Assembly: GCA_934643865.1 (NCBI GenBank) | Contig: CAKUCX010000064.1 | Coordinates: 1-19,996, forward strand | Direction of reading: 5' to 3' | Origin: an uncultured Kiritimatiellota bacterium | GTDB taxonomy: Bacteria > Verrucomicrobiota > Kiritimatiellia > RFP12 > UBA1067 | DNA length: 19,996 nucleotides | Part shown: one piece after another, positions 5,806 to 14,252 of the stretch | How positions within the stretch are numbered: position 1 is the stretch's first letter | How the letters are laid out: each line of letters starts with the position of its first letter | Notes under the pieces: generated by a model | Seen by the model: the letters and a program-made list of their open reading frames with translations, nothing else | Databases searched by the model: none | Told to the model about the DNA's origin: nothing | Translations under genes and position numbers: made by a program

Positions 5806-6750
5806 ATGAGGCATTGTCTTTGTGTTCTTTGCGTTCTTTGCGGTTTCCTCCCGGTGTCGCGCGGCCTGGCGGGACAGGTGGCGGACCTGGGGCGCGACGG
5901 CGTGGGCCTCGTCGTCGAGGCCGAGCCCGAGGTCGTCGACGTGGGGCGCGACGTCGAGGTGACGGTGCGCGCGACGGCGCCGGCGGGCCGAAAGGTGCTG
6001 CTGCCCGACCTGCGCGACCGCTTCGGCGGCTTCCGCGTGGCGGAGGACTTCGCCGAGGAGCCGCAGGTGGACGCCGAGGGCCGCACGACGCTCGTCACGC
6101 GCTGGCGCCTCGTCCCCGAACCGCTCGCGACGCGCTACCGCCTCGCGCCGTTCGTCGTGACGGTGACGTCGCCGGAGGGGCAGGCGGAACGGACGTTCTA
6201 CACGCGGGCGGTCGTCTTCGCGCCGCCGCCGCCGCGCGCGGCCGTCGCGGGCGCGATGGAGATCCACCCGACACGCGACTTCCCGTCGCTCAGCTGGCGG
6301 CTCGTGGGGCTCGGCGCGGCCGCGCTGGCGGGCCTCGCGGCGCTGGGCGCGCTCGTCTTCTTGGTCGTGCGCCGCGTCCGGCTCATGGTGAAGATCCACC
6401 GGATGAGCCCGATCGAGCGCGCGCTCTACGAACTCGACGTGCTGTTGAAGAAGGGCCTTCCGGGGCGCGGGCTCTACAAGGACTTCTACGTGGAGCTTAC
6501 GATGGTCGTGCGCCGCTACATCGAGCGGCGGCACGACGTGCGTGCGCCGAACCTCACGACGGAGGAGTTCTTGCGCGCGGCGCAGGCGAACGCGGCCTTC
6601 TCGCCCGAGGCGATCGCCGTGCTGAAGACGTTCCTCGAATCGGCGGACATGGTGAAGTTCGCCGGCGTGGAGGCGACGCCCGAGATGGCCGACGCCGCGA
6701 CGGGTAAGGCGAAGGCCTACCTGGAGGCGGACAACAGGAAGGAGGGCTGA
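5806..6750 (+). CDS. BatD-like membrane protein
   Basis: 314 aa. The likely signal peptide (MRHCLCVLCVLCGFL) is encoded mostly by a 9-nt tandem repeat. Residues about 24-145 form a beta-rich extracytoplasmic region (VVDVGRDVEVTVRATAPAG, LLPDLRD). A transmembrane helix follows (about 165-190, GLGAAALAGLAALGALVFLV). The cytoplasmic tail has ALYELDVLLKKGL, YKDFYVELTMVVRRYIERR and LTTEEFL, characteristic of the C-terminal region of Bat-operon proteins in PVC-type genomes. AAGGAG lies about 10 nt before the ATG. It is shorter than classical BatD, so 'BatD-like' is family-level inference. It lies between the DUF58 and BatA genes, 1 nt from the next start. Role inferred: scaffolding of the VWA complex at the inner membrane. 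Confidence 0.75.
   Translation: MRHCLCVLCVLCGFLPVSRGLAGQVADLGRDGVGLVVEAEPEVVDVGRDVEVTVRATAPAGRKVLLPDLRDRFGGFRVAEDFAEEPQVDAEGRTTLVTRWRLVPEPLATRYRLAPFVVTVTSPEGQAERTFYTRAVVFAPPPPRAAVAGAMEIHPTRDFPSLSWRLVGLGAAALAGLAALGALVFLVVRRVRLMVKIHRMSPIERALYELDVLLKKGLPGRGLYKDFYVELTMVVRRYIERRHDVRAPNLTTEEFLRAAQANAAFSPEAIAVLKTFLESADMVKFAGVEATPEMADAATGKAKAYLEADNRKEG
5814..5840 (+). repeat. 9-nt tandem repeat inside signal-peptide codons
   Basis: Three 9-nt units (TTGTCTTTG, TGTTCTTTG, CGTTCTTTG) run from 5814 to 5840, with a partial continuation. Because 9 nt is three codons, the array encodes the repeated hydrophobic motif L-C-V-L-C-V-L-C, which forms the core of the BatD-like signal peptide. Copy-number change would lengthen or shorten the hydrophobic core without shifting the frame. 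Confidence 0.8.
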
Positions 6751-6751
6751 C

Positions 6752-7792
6752 ATGAGTTTTGCGTTTCCATGGAGTTTTCTGCTGGCGCTGCCGCTCGGCG
6801 CGGCGGCGTGGCGTATGCTGCGGCGCGGACGGCAGGCGGGGATCAAGTTCTCGGCGGTGGGGCGGCTCCCCGCGAAGACGGCGGGCTGGCGCGCGCGCGT
6901 CGCGAACGTCGCGCCGTGGCTGTTCCTCGTGGGCGCGGCGCTTCTCGTCGTCGCGGCGGCGCGTCCGCGCCGCGCGCTTGCGCACGGCAACCGCAGCGTG
7001 GACGCGATCGCGATCGCGATGACGGTGGACGTGTCGGGTTCGATGGAGGCGCTGGACCTTTCGCCGAAGGGCGGGACGACGTACAAAACGCGGCTCGACG
7101 TGGTGAAGGAGATGTTCCAGAAATTCATCGAGGCGCGTCCGGACGACCTCATCGGCCTCGTCACCTTCGGCGGCTACGCCTCCAGTCGCACGCCGCTCAC
7201 GGCGGACCACGAGACGCTGGGCCACGTCCTGAAGGGCGTGCAGGTGCCGAGCGTCGGCTACGACGCGAACGGCCGCCCCATCGACCCGGACGAGACGATG
7301 ACGGCGGTGGGCGACGGCCTCGCCACGGCGCTCGCGCGCCTCAAGGACGCGGAACCGAAGTCCAGGATCGTCATCCTCCTCTCGGACGGCGTCTCCAACA
7401 CGGGCGTCGTCGAGCCCGACCAGGCCGCCGCCGCCGCCGCGAAGCTCGGCATCCGCGTCTATACGATCGGCGTGGGGACGAAGGCGCGGCGGACGCCGTT
7501 CAAGGCGCGCGACATGCTCGGCCGCACGACCATCGCCTACGCGAACACGTCCTTCGACGAGTCCCAGCTGAAGTCCATCGCCGCGAAGACGAAGGGCCGC
7601 TACTTCGCGGTCAACGACGCCGGTGGGTTGAAGGCTGCCCTGGAGGAAATCGACACGCTGGAGAAGACGACGCTCGACCGCACGGTCTACCAGCGGTGGC
7701 GCGAATACTTCGTGCCGTTCCTCCTCGCGGGCACGGGCCTCCTGCTCGCCGCCGTCACGTTCCAGATGGCCGCCTCGCGCCGCCTCGTGTAG
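6752..7792 (+). CDS. batA: BatA-like VWA domain membrane protein
   Basis: 346 aa. Two N-terminal hydrophobic helices (about 5-22 and 52-72) are followed by a VWA domain with a complete MIDAS start DVSGS at 93-97 and a downstream Asp in LLSDGVSNTG. A C-terminal transmembrane helix (FVPFLLAGTGLLLAAVTF) closes the protein. This TM-TM-VWA-TM layout is that of BatA/BatB proteins in Bacteroides-aerotolerance-type operons. GGAAGGAGG precedes the start, which lies 1 nt after the previous stop. The VWA domain is expected to bind metal and protein partners at the membrane; the cellular process served is not shown by the sequence. Confidence 0.88.
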   Translation: MSFAFPWSFLLALPLGAAAWRMLRRGRQAGIKFSAVGRLPAKTAGWRARVANVAPWLFLVGAALLVVAAARPRRALAHGNRSVDAIAIAMTVDVSGSMEALDLSPKGGTTYKTRLDVVKEMFQKFIEARPDDLIGLVTFGGYASSRTPLTADHETLGHVLKGVQVPSVGYDANGRPIDPDETMTAVGDGLATALARLKDAEPKSRIVILLSDGVSNTGVVEPDQAAAAAAKLGIRVYTIGVGTKARRTPFKARDMLGRTTIAYANTSFDESQLKSIAAKTKGRYFAVNDAGGLKAALEEIDTLEKTTLDRTVYQRWREYFVPFLLAGTGLLLAAVTFQMAASRRLV

Positions 7793-7823
7793 TCCATCTC
7801 CCTCCGTTTCCCGCTCCCCGCTA

Positions 7824-7856
7824 AAACCTAAAACCTGAAACCTAGAACCTGAAACC
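7824..7856 (+). repeat. heptamer tandem repeat abutting batB start
   Basis: Units AAACCTA (7824-7830), AAACCTG (7831-7837), AAACCTA (7838-7844), GAACCTG (7845-7851) and a partial AAACC (7852-7856) run directly into the ATG at 7857. The array occupies the place of the ribosome binding site; no Shine-Dalgarno sequence is visible there. Confidence 0.9.
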
Positions 7857-10709
7857 ATGAAATTCGTCTATCCCTGGATGTTGGCACTTCTCGCGCTTGT
7901 GCCGGTCATGGGCGCGGTGTGGCTGTGGCTGCGCGCGCGCACGGAGAAGCGGCTCGACGGCTTTGTCGCGTCCGCGCTGCAGGGGCGCCTGATGCCGCGC
8001 AGCCCGGGGCTTTTCCGCGTACAGGCGGCGCTCGTCCTGGCGGGGCTGCTGCTCGTGGTGTTCGCGGCGGCGCGGCCGCAGTGGGGCCATTCGGAGCAGA
8101 CGTTCCAGGCGCGTTCGCGCAACGTGGTGGTGGCCCTCGACGTCTCGCGTTCGATGCTCGCGACGGACGTGAGGCCGAACCGCCTGGAACGCGCGAAGGC
8201 GGACGTCGTCGACCTCATCGACTCGCTGGAGGGCGACCGGTGCGCGCTCGTCGCGTTCCGCCGCACGGGCGTGCTGCTGTGCCCGCTCACGACCGACCAC
8301 GGTTTCCTGCGCGCGGCACTGGAGGGCGCGACGCCGGATTCGGCGCCGCGCGGCGAGACGGATCTCGGCGGCGCGATCAAGACGGCACTCGACGCGCTGG
8401 ACCCGGCGGCGGACGACCACAACGCGATCCTGCTCATCTCGGACGGCGGCGACCTGCGCGGCAACGCGCTCGAAGCGGCCCGCGCGGCGGCAAAGCGGAA
8501 CATCCCGATCTTCACCGTGGGCCTCGGCGACCCGAAGCGGGGGAGCGCCATCCCCGACGCCTCCGGCACGGGTTCGCAGCAGTACCAGGGCCGGGCCGTG
8601 ACGACAAAGCTTGAGGAGAAGGCGCTCGTCGAAATCGCGAAGACGAGTGGCGGCCGCTACGTGCCGCTCGCGACGGCGGGGACGGCGGAGACGACGCTCG
8701 GCGCGATCTACCGCCGCTTCCTCCGCCAGGTCGCGGCGAAGGAACAGGCTGAGGAGGAGGAGCTGCGCGCGACGGAACGCTTCGGCTGGTTTCTCGTCCC
8801 CGGGCTTGTGCTCATGCTGCTTGCGGGGGGGCTTTCGCGGGGACGCTTCGCGGGACGCAACACGCGCACCCTCGCCACCGCCACGGCCGTATGCCTGGCC
8901 CTCGCCTTCGTCGCGTCCGCCGCCGAAACAAACGCCGTCCCTGTTCAGCTTCCCCCGTCCTCCAAGGCCCCTTCGCCGGTGCCGACCACTCCGCTTTCCG
9001 ACCGCGAGATCTGGAACAGGGGGTACGACTTCTGGAAGGCGGGCGACATGACGAACGCGCTCGCGACGCTGCGTCCGCTCACGCTCAGCCGCACGCACGG
9101 CGCGCGGGCGGCCGAGGTCGTCGGCGCGCTGCGCCAGGCCGACCGTGTGGCCGAGCTGGCGAAGGCGAAGGCGGCGACGGACGTCCAGGCCGGGGAGGCG
9201 GCGCTGGAGCCGCTGCGCCGGGCGTGTGCGGCGGCGGAGGAAAGCGCGGCGATGATGCAGCTCGCGCTGCGGAAGGCGCCGGACGATCCGCGCGCCAACC
9301 GGAACTTCACGCGCGCGGTGACGGGCCTCCGGGACTTGCGCGACGACCTGCACGTGGCGGAGGTGCTGGCCCGGACGAAGGGACAGGATCCGAAGGCGCT
9401 GCTGACCAAGGCCGCCCATGACGCGCTCGCCCTCCTGCACGGGCAGGGGGCACTGCTGACGAACGAGGCCGCCCGCGCCGTCGCGCAGGGCGAGGCCCTC
9501 GCGCGGCGGGCGGGCACGCTCGCCGACGCGCTCATCCCCCTCAAGCAGCAGATCCTCCAGACGGTCACGAACGAGCAGCAGGCGGCGATGCTCGTGGGAG
9601 ACGTGGAGGCGACGCGCGATCGGGCGCTCAAGGCCGTCGAGCAGCTGGAAGACCTCGCGCCCGATGCCGCCGAGAACGTCGCGGCCGTCGAGACGGCGTT
9701 CCACCGCTACTGGAAGGGCGTCCTCGATCCGCCCGCGGCGCTCGCGGAGGACCTGCGCGCGCAGACGAACGCCGTCACGCGCGCCGCACGGGAGAACGGA
9801 CGCGACTGGCAGCAGGAGGCGGCCGAGTTCTCGCAGATCTTCAACGCCGGCCTGCAGGGCTGGGTCCAGCAGGTCTGCGCGCAGGACGTGCCGGCGGCGA
9901 GCAACCGTCCGCCGTTCACCGTGGAGGTGGCGCAGGACGTCGCGGCGGCGATGCAGGAGATCGCGAAGAAGCAGTCCGAACAGGTGAAGACCCCCAGACC
10001 GGACGAACAGACCCAACTCCTGACAGGGCTCGCGCGCGTCCAGGAACGTTGCGGCCTCGTCGCGGGGCAGCCCCCGCAGCTGAACGCGGCGGGGATTCTC
10101 GCGCAGACGAACGCCTATCTGGACGTCGCGCGCACGGACGGCTTCGACTGGCAGCGCGACGCCCTCGACGCGACGCGCGCCTTCCGCGCGAAGTTCCCCG
10201 CCTGGGCGCAGCAGAAGGCGCAGGAGATCCAGCAGAAGATCCAGCAGGGCAACACGAACGCCGTCCCGTTCACCGAGGAGGCGCGGGCGGAGATCGCGCA
10301 GCTTGCGGCCGCCGTCGAGGCGCAGCAGGCGCGGATGGTCAAGACGGCCCTGCCGCCCGAGCAGCTGAAGATTCTCGCGAAGCTCGCGCGCATCCGCGAG
10401 CTGCTGCCGAAGGACGACGGCGGGTCGAACAGCCCGCAGCAGAACCCGCAGCAGGATCCGCAGCAGCAGAAGAAGGACCAGAAGCAGGATCCCCGGCAGG
10501 ATCCGCAGCCGCAGCAGGACGACGGGAAGGACGAGCAGAAGGGCGAACAGGAGGAGAAGGAGCAGAAGGAGCAGGAGCCGGAGCCGCAGGACCAGAAGGA
10601 GGTCGAGGCACTTCTCCGCAAGGTGCAGGAACGCAGCGAGGAGCACGAGAACGAGAAGAAGGCGCGGATGAACAAGTCCCGCCTCGCGCCGAACGAGCGC
10701 GACTGGTAG
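7857..10709 (+). CDS. batB: BatB-like VWA protein fused to a secreted Gln-rich BatC-like region
   Basis: 950 aa, roughly three times a normal BatB. Two N-terminal TM helices are followed by a VWA domain with MIDAS DVSRS (95-99) and LLISDGGD, then a TM helix (about 309-327). A second hydrophobic stretch ending AFVASAA-E (about 338-357) looks like an internal signal peptide, suggesting fusion of batB with a separate secreted gene. The distal part is helical and contains two related modules (about 636-733 and 750-850). Each starts AQTNA, then AR-x(2)-G-x-DWQ, and later has PFT and LAR(V/I). A Gln/Asp/Lys/Pro-rich segment (about 858-915) precedes the tail LRKVQERSEEHENEKKAR, which ends NERDW, resembling BatC-type C-termini. 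There is no SD; the start is abutted by heptamer repeats. Role inferred: membrane-tethered scaffold of the Bat complex. Confidence 0.85.
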   Translation: MKFVYPWMLALLALVPVMGAVWLWLRARTEKRLDGFVASALQGRLMPRSPGLFRVQAALVLAGLLLVVFAAARPQWGHSEQTFQARSRNVVVALDVSRSMLATDVRPNRLERAKADVVDLIDSLEGDRCALVAFRRTGVLLCPLTTDHGFLRAALEGATPDSAPRGETDLGGAIKTALDALDPAADDHNAILLISDGGDLRGNALEAARAAAKRNIPIFTVGLGDPKRGSAIPDASGTGSQQYQGRAVTTKLEEKALVEIAKTSGGRYVPLATAGTAETTLGAIYRRFLRQVAAKEQAEEEELRATERFGWFLVPGLVLMLLAGGLSRGRFAGRNTRTLATATAVCLALAFVASAAETNAVPVQLPPSSKAPSPVPTTPLSDREIWNRGYDFWKAGDMTNALATLRPLTLSRTHGARAAEVVGALRQADRVAELAKAKAATDVQAGEAALEPLRRACAAAEESAAMMQLALRKAPDDPRANRNFTRAVTGLRDLRDDLHVAEVLARTKGQDPKALLTKAAHDALALLHGQGALLTNEAARAVAQGEALARRAGTLADALIPLKQQILQTVTNEQQAAMLVGDVEATRDRALKAVEQLEDLAPDAAENVAAVETAFHRYWKGVLDPPAALAEDLRAQTNAVTRAARENGRDWQQEAAEFSQIFNAGLQGWVQQVCAQDVPAASNRPPFTVEVAQDVAAAMQEIAKKQSEQVKTPRPDEQTQLLTGLARVQERCGLVAGQPPQLNAAGILAQTNAYLDVARTDGFDWQRDALDATRAFRAKFPAWAQQKAQEIQQKIQQGNTNAVPFTEEARAEIAQLAAAVEAQQARMVKTALPPEQLKILAKLARIRELLPKDDGGSNSPQQNPQQDPQQQKKDQKQDPRQDPQPQQDDGKDEQKGEQEEKEQKEQEPEPQDQKEVEALLRKVQERSEEHENEKKARMNKSRLAPNERDW

Positions 10710-10711
10710 CC

Positions 10712-10725
10712 GCGCCGCATGGCGC
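10712..10725 (+). other. short perfect hairpin between batB and era
   Basis: GCGCC (10712-10716) and GGCGC (10721-10725) form a 5-bp stem with the loop GCAT, 2 nt after the batB stop. No T-run follows, so it is only a weak terminator candidate. It lies upstream of the -10-like element at 10743-10748. Confidence 0.3.
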
Positions 10726-10740
10726 ATAGCTGCGGGATTT

Positions 10741-10748
10741 GGTAAACT
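10741..10748 (+). promoter_or_regulatory. -10-like element upstream of era
   Basis: TAAACT (10743-10748) is preceded by GCGGGATTTGG, nearly identical to the GCGGGATTTTGG before TATACT at 18874. It ends 13 nt before the era ATG. If used, the mRNA leader would be only a few nucleotides long and the weak GGAAG (10749-10753) would lie at or before the transcript start. Confidence 0.4.
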
Positions 10749-10761
10749 GGAAGCCACAGCC

Positions 10762-11727
10762 ATGACGGAACACGCATCTCCAGAATCCGGGACGCCCGCG
10801 CGCAAGGCGGCGGTCGTCGGCGTCGTCGGACGCACGAACGCCGGAAAGTCCACCCTCGTCAACCGCCTCGTCGGGGAGAAGGTCTCCATCGTGAGCCCCG
10901 TGGCGCAGACGACGCGCAACACGATTCGCGGCATCGTCGCGGATCCGCGCGGCCAGCTCGTCCTCCTCGACACGCCCGGCCTCCACAAGGCCGTCGGCCC
11001 GCTCGGCAGGCTTCTGAACGGCATGGCCCGCGCCTCGTCGGCCGGCGTCGACGTCCTGCTCGTCGTCTTCGACGCGGGGCGCGCGCCCTGCCTGGAAGAC
11101 GAGGGCTGGATGCGCCGCGTCGCGAAGGAAGCCCCCGCGAAGTGCGTCTTCGCGCTCAACAAGTGCGACCGTGCGCCTTTCTACGAGACGATGTTCCGGG
11201 ATCTCTGGAAGGAGGTCGAGGCGGATGCGGCGGCGAAGGACGGCGCGCCCCGCGCGCGGCCCGCGCCCGTCTGGGTCCGGGCCTGCGCGATCCGCCCCGG
11301 CGGCGCCGACGCGCTTCTCGACGCGCTCTTCGGCCTCGCCGCGCCCGGCCCGGCCCTCTTCCCGGAGGACATCGTGACGGACTACCCGCGCAAGCTCGCA
11401 ATCGCGGACGTCGTGCGCGAGAAGCTTTTGCAGCGCCTCCGGGACGAGGTGCCGCACGAGGTCGGCGTCGCCGTCGCGCATCTCGCCGAGAAGAAGTCCG
11501 GCTGGGACGTTGACGTGACGATCTACGTGAACCGTCCCTCGCAGAAGGGGATCGTCATCGGCCCGGGCGGCCGCCTCCTGAAGGCCGTGCGCCAGTGCGC
11601 CGCGCCCGAGCTCGCGGAGATGTTCGGCGTGCGCGTGAACCTCGAACTGTGGGTGAAGGTCGTCCCGAACTGGATGAAAAACGGCCGCCTCCTGACGGAG
11701 ATGGGCTATCTCGGCGCCGCGCAATGA
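10762..11727 (+). CDS. era: GTPase Era
   Basis: 321 aa, full length (typically about 300). G1 is GRTNAGKST (23-31), the G2 region is QTTRNT, G3 is DTPG (70-73), and G4 is NKCD (133-136). The C-terminal KH RNA-binding domain has its GxxG loop in IVIGPGGRLLK (267-270). Era binds the 3' end of 16S rRNA and helps mature the 30S subunit; it is cytoplasmic and membrane-associated. The G5 position reads VRACAIRPGG where SA is usual, a mild deviation. The ATG at 10762 leaves an N-terminal extension of about 14 residues. The stop overlaps the following TPR gene by 4 nt (ATGA), so the two are coupled. Confidence 0.95.
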   Translation: MTEHASPESGTPARKAAVVGVVGRTNAGKSTLVNRLVGEKVSIVSPVAQTTRNTIRGIVADPRGQLVLLDTPGLHKAVGPLGRLLNGMARASSAGVDVLLVVFDAGRAPCLEDEGWMRRVAKEAPAKCVFALNKCDRAPFYETMFRDLWKEVEADAAAKDGAPRARPAPVWVRACAIRPGGADALLDALFGLAAPGPALFPEDIVTDYPRKLAIADVVREKLLQRLRDEVPHEVGVAVAHLAEKKSGWDVDVTIYVNRPSQKGIVIGPGGRLLKAVRQCAAPELAEMFGVRVNLELWVKVVPNWMKNGRLLTEMGYLGAAQ

Positions 11728-14252
11728 AGCGTCTCGCCGTCCTCCTCGCCGCCTTCGGGTGTTGCGCCGCGCCGTGCGCGGCACAGCAGGACCCGCTTTT
11801 CGCCGCGCGCCGCGCGCTCGGCGACGAGCTCTGGTCCGTCGCGGCCCGGAGCGCCGCCGAGGCGGCGCAGCGGACGACGAACGGGACGCTGCGCGCCGCC
11901 GCGCGCCTTGTGGAGCTGGAGGCCCTCGCACGCGGCGGCCGCGCGCCGGAGATGCTCAAGCGCCTCGCCGCCTGGGGCGAGCCGCCGGGCGACGGCTTCC
12001 GCTACTGGCGCGCATGGGCCGCCTTTGCGTGCGGCCAGGCAGATCGCGCGCGGCACGTGCTGGCGACGCCCTTCGCAGAGCCGCTCTACGCCGCGCTTGC
12101 CTGCCGTCTGGCGGCCCGCGCGGCCGCTGCGTCGGGCGACCGCGCCGCCGCGCTTGCCCTCTTCGCGAAGGCCTCCGCCGCGCTTGCCGCCGATCCCGTC
12201 GCCCATGCGGAGAACGCCGTCGAATGGGCGCATGCGCTTGACGCCTTCGGCGACGGCGCCGCCGCGCGGGACGTCCTTGAGCGCGAGAAGGCGATGGAGG
12301 TCGCAGGCCCCGCCGGGGACGCCGCCCGCCTCCTCGCCGCCGACCTCCTGACGCGCGCGGGCCAGGCGGCGGACGGCCGCCGCCTCTTCGAGTGGCTCGT
12401 CGCGGGCGGCACGAACACGGCGGAGCGCGCCTACGTCCACGCTTCGTGCGCGCTTGCGGACGCCGCCTTCGCGGCCGGCGCGACGAACGACGCCGTGCGC
12501 CTCGCCTCGAACGCCGTCCGGCGCGCGCGCAGCCCCGATCTCGTGCGCCGCGCGGGCTTCGCGCTGGGCTTCGCGCTTCTTGCCGACGCCGCGACGCGCG
12601 CGCGCGGCTACGCCGAGATCTCCGCGCTCGTGCGCCGCTTCCCGGACGCGCCCGAATCGGGGCGCGCGCAACTGCGCCTCGCGGACGCGCTTCTTGCGGC
12701 GGGTGACGCCGCCGCCGCCGCGCGCGAGTACGAGACGCTCCTGCAGGCCTACCCCGGGCACGCGCTCGACGCGCACGTCCTCGAAGGGCGCGGGCGCGCG
12801 TTCACGCGGCTTGCACGCCACGCGGAGGCCGTCGGCCTCTTCGCGCGCGCGGCGCAGGTCGCGACGAACGCCGCCGTGCGCGCGCGCTGCCTCTTCGCGC
12901 GCGCCGAGGCGCTCGCCGCAGACGCCCGCTTCGAGGCGGCGGCGGCGGCCTACGGCGCGGTTCCCGAGGGGGCGCTCCGCCCGCAGGCGCGCCTGCGCGA
13001 GGCCGAGGCGCTTCTGCGCGCGGGGCACGCCGAGAGGGGGATGTCGCTTCTGCGCGCCCTCGCCGACGCGCCGGGCGGCGTCGCCGTCGAGGCCGCCCTC
13101 CGCATTGCCGCCCTCGACGCCTCACGCGGGCATTTCGAGCAGGCCGTCGCCGGCTACGGCGCGGTGCTCGGCGCGACGGGCGCGCGCGCGCCGACGGCCG
13201 AGCAGCGCGTGCGCGCGCTTTCGGGGCGCGGCCGCGCGCTCTACCGCGCCTACCGCTTCCGCGAGGCGTCGGACGACTTCGCGGAGGTCGCGAAGCTCCA
13301 GCCCGGCCGACGGGACGAGATGGGCTTCCTTTCCGCGCTCTGCCTCTACGGCGACGGGCGCGACCGCGAGGCGCAAGACGCCGCGCGCGCTCTCCTCGCC
13401 GTCGCCTCGGACGGCCCGCTCAAGTGCGATCTCCAGTTCTGGCTCGCCAAGTTCGAGGCCGGCCGCCGCGCGTGGGCGGCCGCGATTGCCGGGTTCGAGG
13501 CATCGGCGACGAACGCGCATGCGACGGCGACGCGCCGCCTCGACGCGCTCGTGCGCGCCGCGCGCTGCGCGACGGCGCTTCCCGACTTCCCGAAGGTCGT
13601 CGAGCTGACGGGGCGCGTCGTCGCGGCGGCCGCCCCGGCGGACACGGCGGCGAAGGCGACGGACGAGACCCCGTTTGTCGCCGAGGCCCTCGTCCTGCAG
13701 GGCGAGGCCCTCAAGGAACTTGCGCGCTTCGACGAGGCCGTTCTCGTCTTCGAGCGCGCCGGGCGCATGCCCGTCTCCGACGCGCTGCGCGCGCGCGCGG
13801 AAACGTCGCGGGCGGACTGTCTCTTCGCGATGGGCGCGAACGACGCGAAGTGCTACCGGGCCGCGCTTGAGTCCTACCGCGCCCTCCAGCGCGGGGAGAA
13901 GCTGACGCCGTCCGCGCGCCTCGCGCTCGCGTTCAAGGTCGCGCGCACCTACGAGAAGCTTCGGCGCTTCGACGAGGCGGCGGAGACCTACTACACGCAG
14001 GTCGTCCTCGCCTACTGGAACGGCGTGCGCCCGGACGGAGACGGCGACGCGGCGCGGCGCGTCTGGTTCGACGGCGCGGCGCGCGCCTTCTTCGCGCGCG
14101 CCGCGTTCGCGCTTGCCGACTACTACGAGACGCGGGGCGAGCTGCGGCAGGCCGCGCGCGTCCTGGACTATCTCGTCGCCACGCGCGTGCCGTCGGCGGA
14201 CGAGGCAAAACGGCGCATGGCGCGCCTCAAGGAGAAGGGCGGTTTCCGATGA
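11724..14252 (+). CDS. secreted TPR-repeat protein
   Basis: 842 aa from the ATG at 11724, chosen because it overlaps the era stop (ATGA) and begins a clear signal peptide (MKRLAVLLAAFGCCAAPCAA then QQD). The frame is open upstream inside era, but that part lacks coding character. The mature protein is almost entirely Ala/Arg-rich helix pairs with TPR spacing and signatures such as AGDAAAAAREYETLLQAYPG, ARHAEAVGLFARA, GHFEQAVAGYGAVLG and LRRFDEAAETYYTQV. It is probably a periplasmic or outer-membrane-facing scaffold. It is joined by a 4-nt overlap to exbB, in the arrangement seen for TPR proteins that accompany ExbB/ExbD or Tol-like systems. The specific cargo is unknown. Confidence 0.88.
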   Translation: MKRLAVLLAAFGCCAAPCAAQQDPLFAARRALGDELWSVAARSAAEAAQRTTNGTLRAAARLVELEALARGGRAPEMLKRLAAWGEPPGDGFRYWRAWAAFACGQADRARHVLATPFAEPLYAALACRLAARAAAASGDRAAALALFAKASAALAADPVAHAENAVEWAHALDAFGDGAAARDVLEREKAMEVAGPAGDAARLLAADLLTRAGQAADGRRLFEWLVAGGTNTAERAYVHASCALADAAFAAGATNDAVRLASNAVRRARSPDLVRRAGFALGFALLADAATRARGYAEISALVRRFPDAPESGRAQLRLADALLAAGDAAAAAREYETLLQAYPGHALDAHVLEGRGRAFTRLARHAEAVGLFARAAQVATNAAVRARCLFARAEALAADARFEAAAAAYGAVPEGALRPQARLREAEALLRAGHAERGMSLLRALADAPGGVAVEAALRIAALDASRGHFEQAVAGYGAVLGATGARAPTAEQRVRALSGRGRALYRAYRFREASDDFAEVAKLQPGRRDEMGFLSALCLYGDGRDREAQDAARALLAVASDGPLKCDLQFWLAKFEAGRRAWAAAIAGFEASATNAHATATRRLDALVRAARCATALPDFPKVVELTGRVVAAAAPADTAAKATDETPFVAEALVLQGEALKELARFDEAVLVFERAGRMPVSDALRARAETSRADCLFAMGANDAKCYRAALESYRALQRGEKLTPSARLALAFKVARTYEKLRRFDEAAETYYTQVVLAYWNGVRPDGDGDAARRVWFDGAARAFFARAAFALADYYETRGELRQAARVLDYLVATRVPSADEAKRRMARLKEKGGFR

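Noticed and set aside
7842..11162. Very long antisense open frames (for example 1106 codons here and 829 codons at 4675-7164 on the - strand)
   Set aside because: They mirror strongly GC-biased coding on the + strand, give Arg/Leu/His-rich low-complexity translations without motifs, and overlap well-supported Bat and era genes.
11595..11723. Upstream extension of the TPR gene into era
   Set aside because: The extension lacks any signal sequence and lies in an off-frame of era; the ATG at 11724 has the 4-nt overlap and a clear signal peptide.
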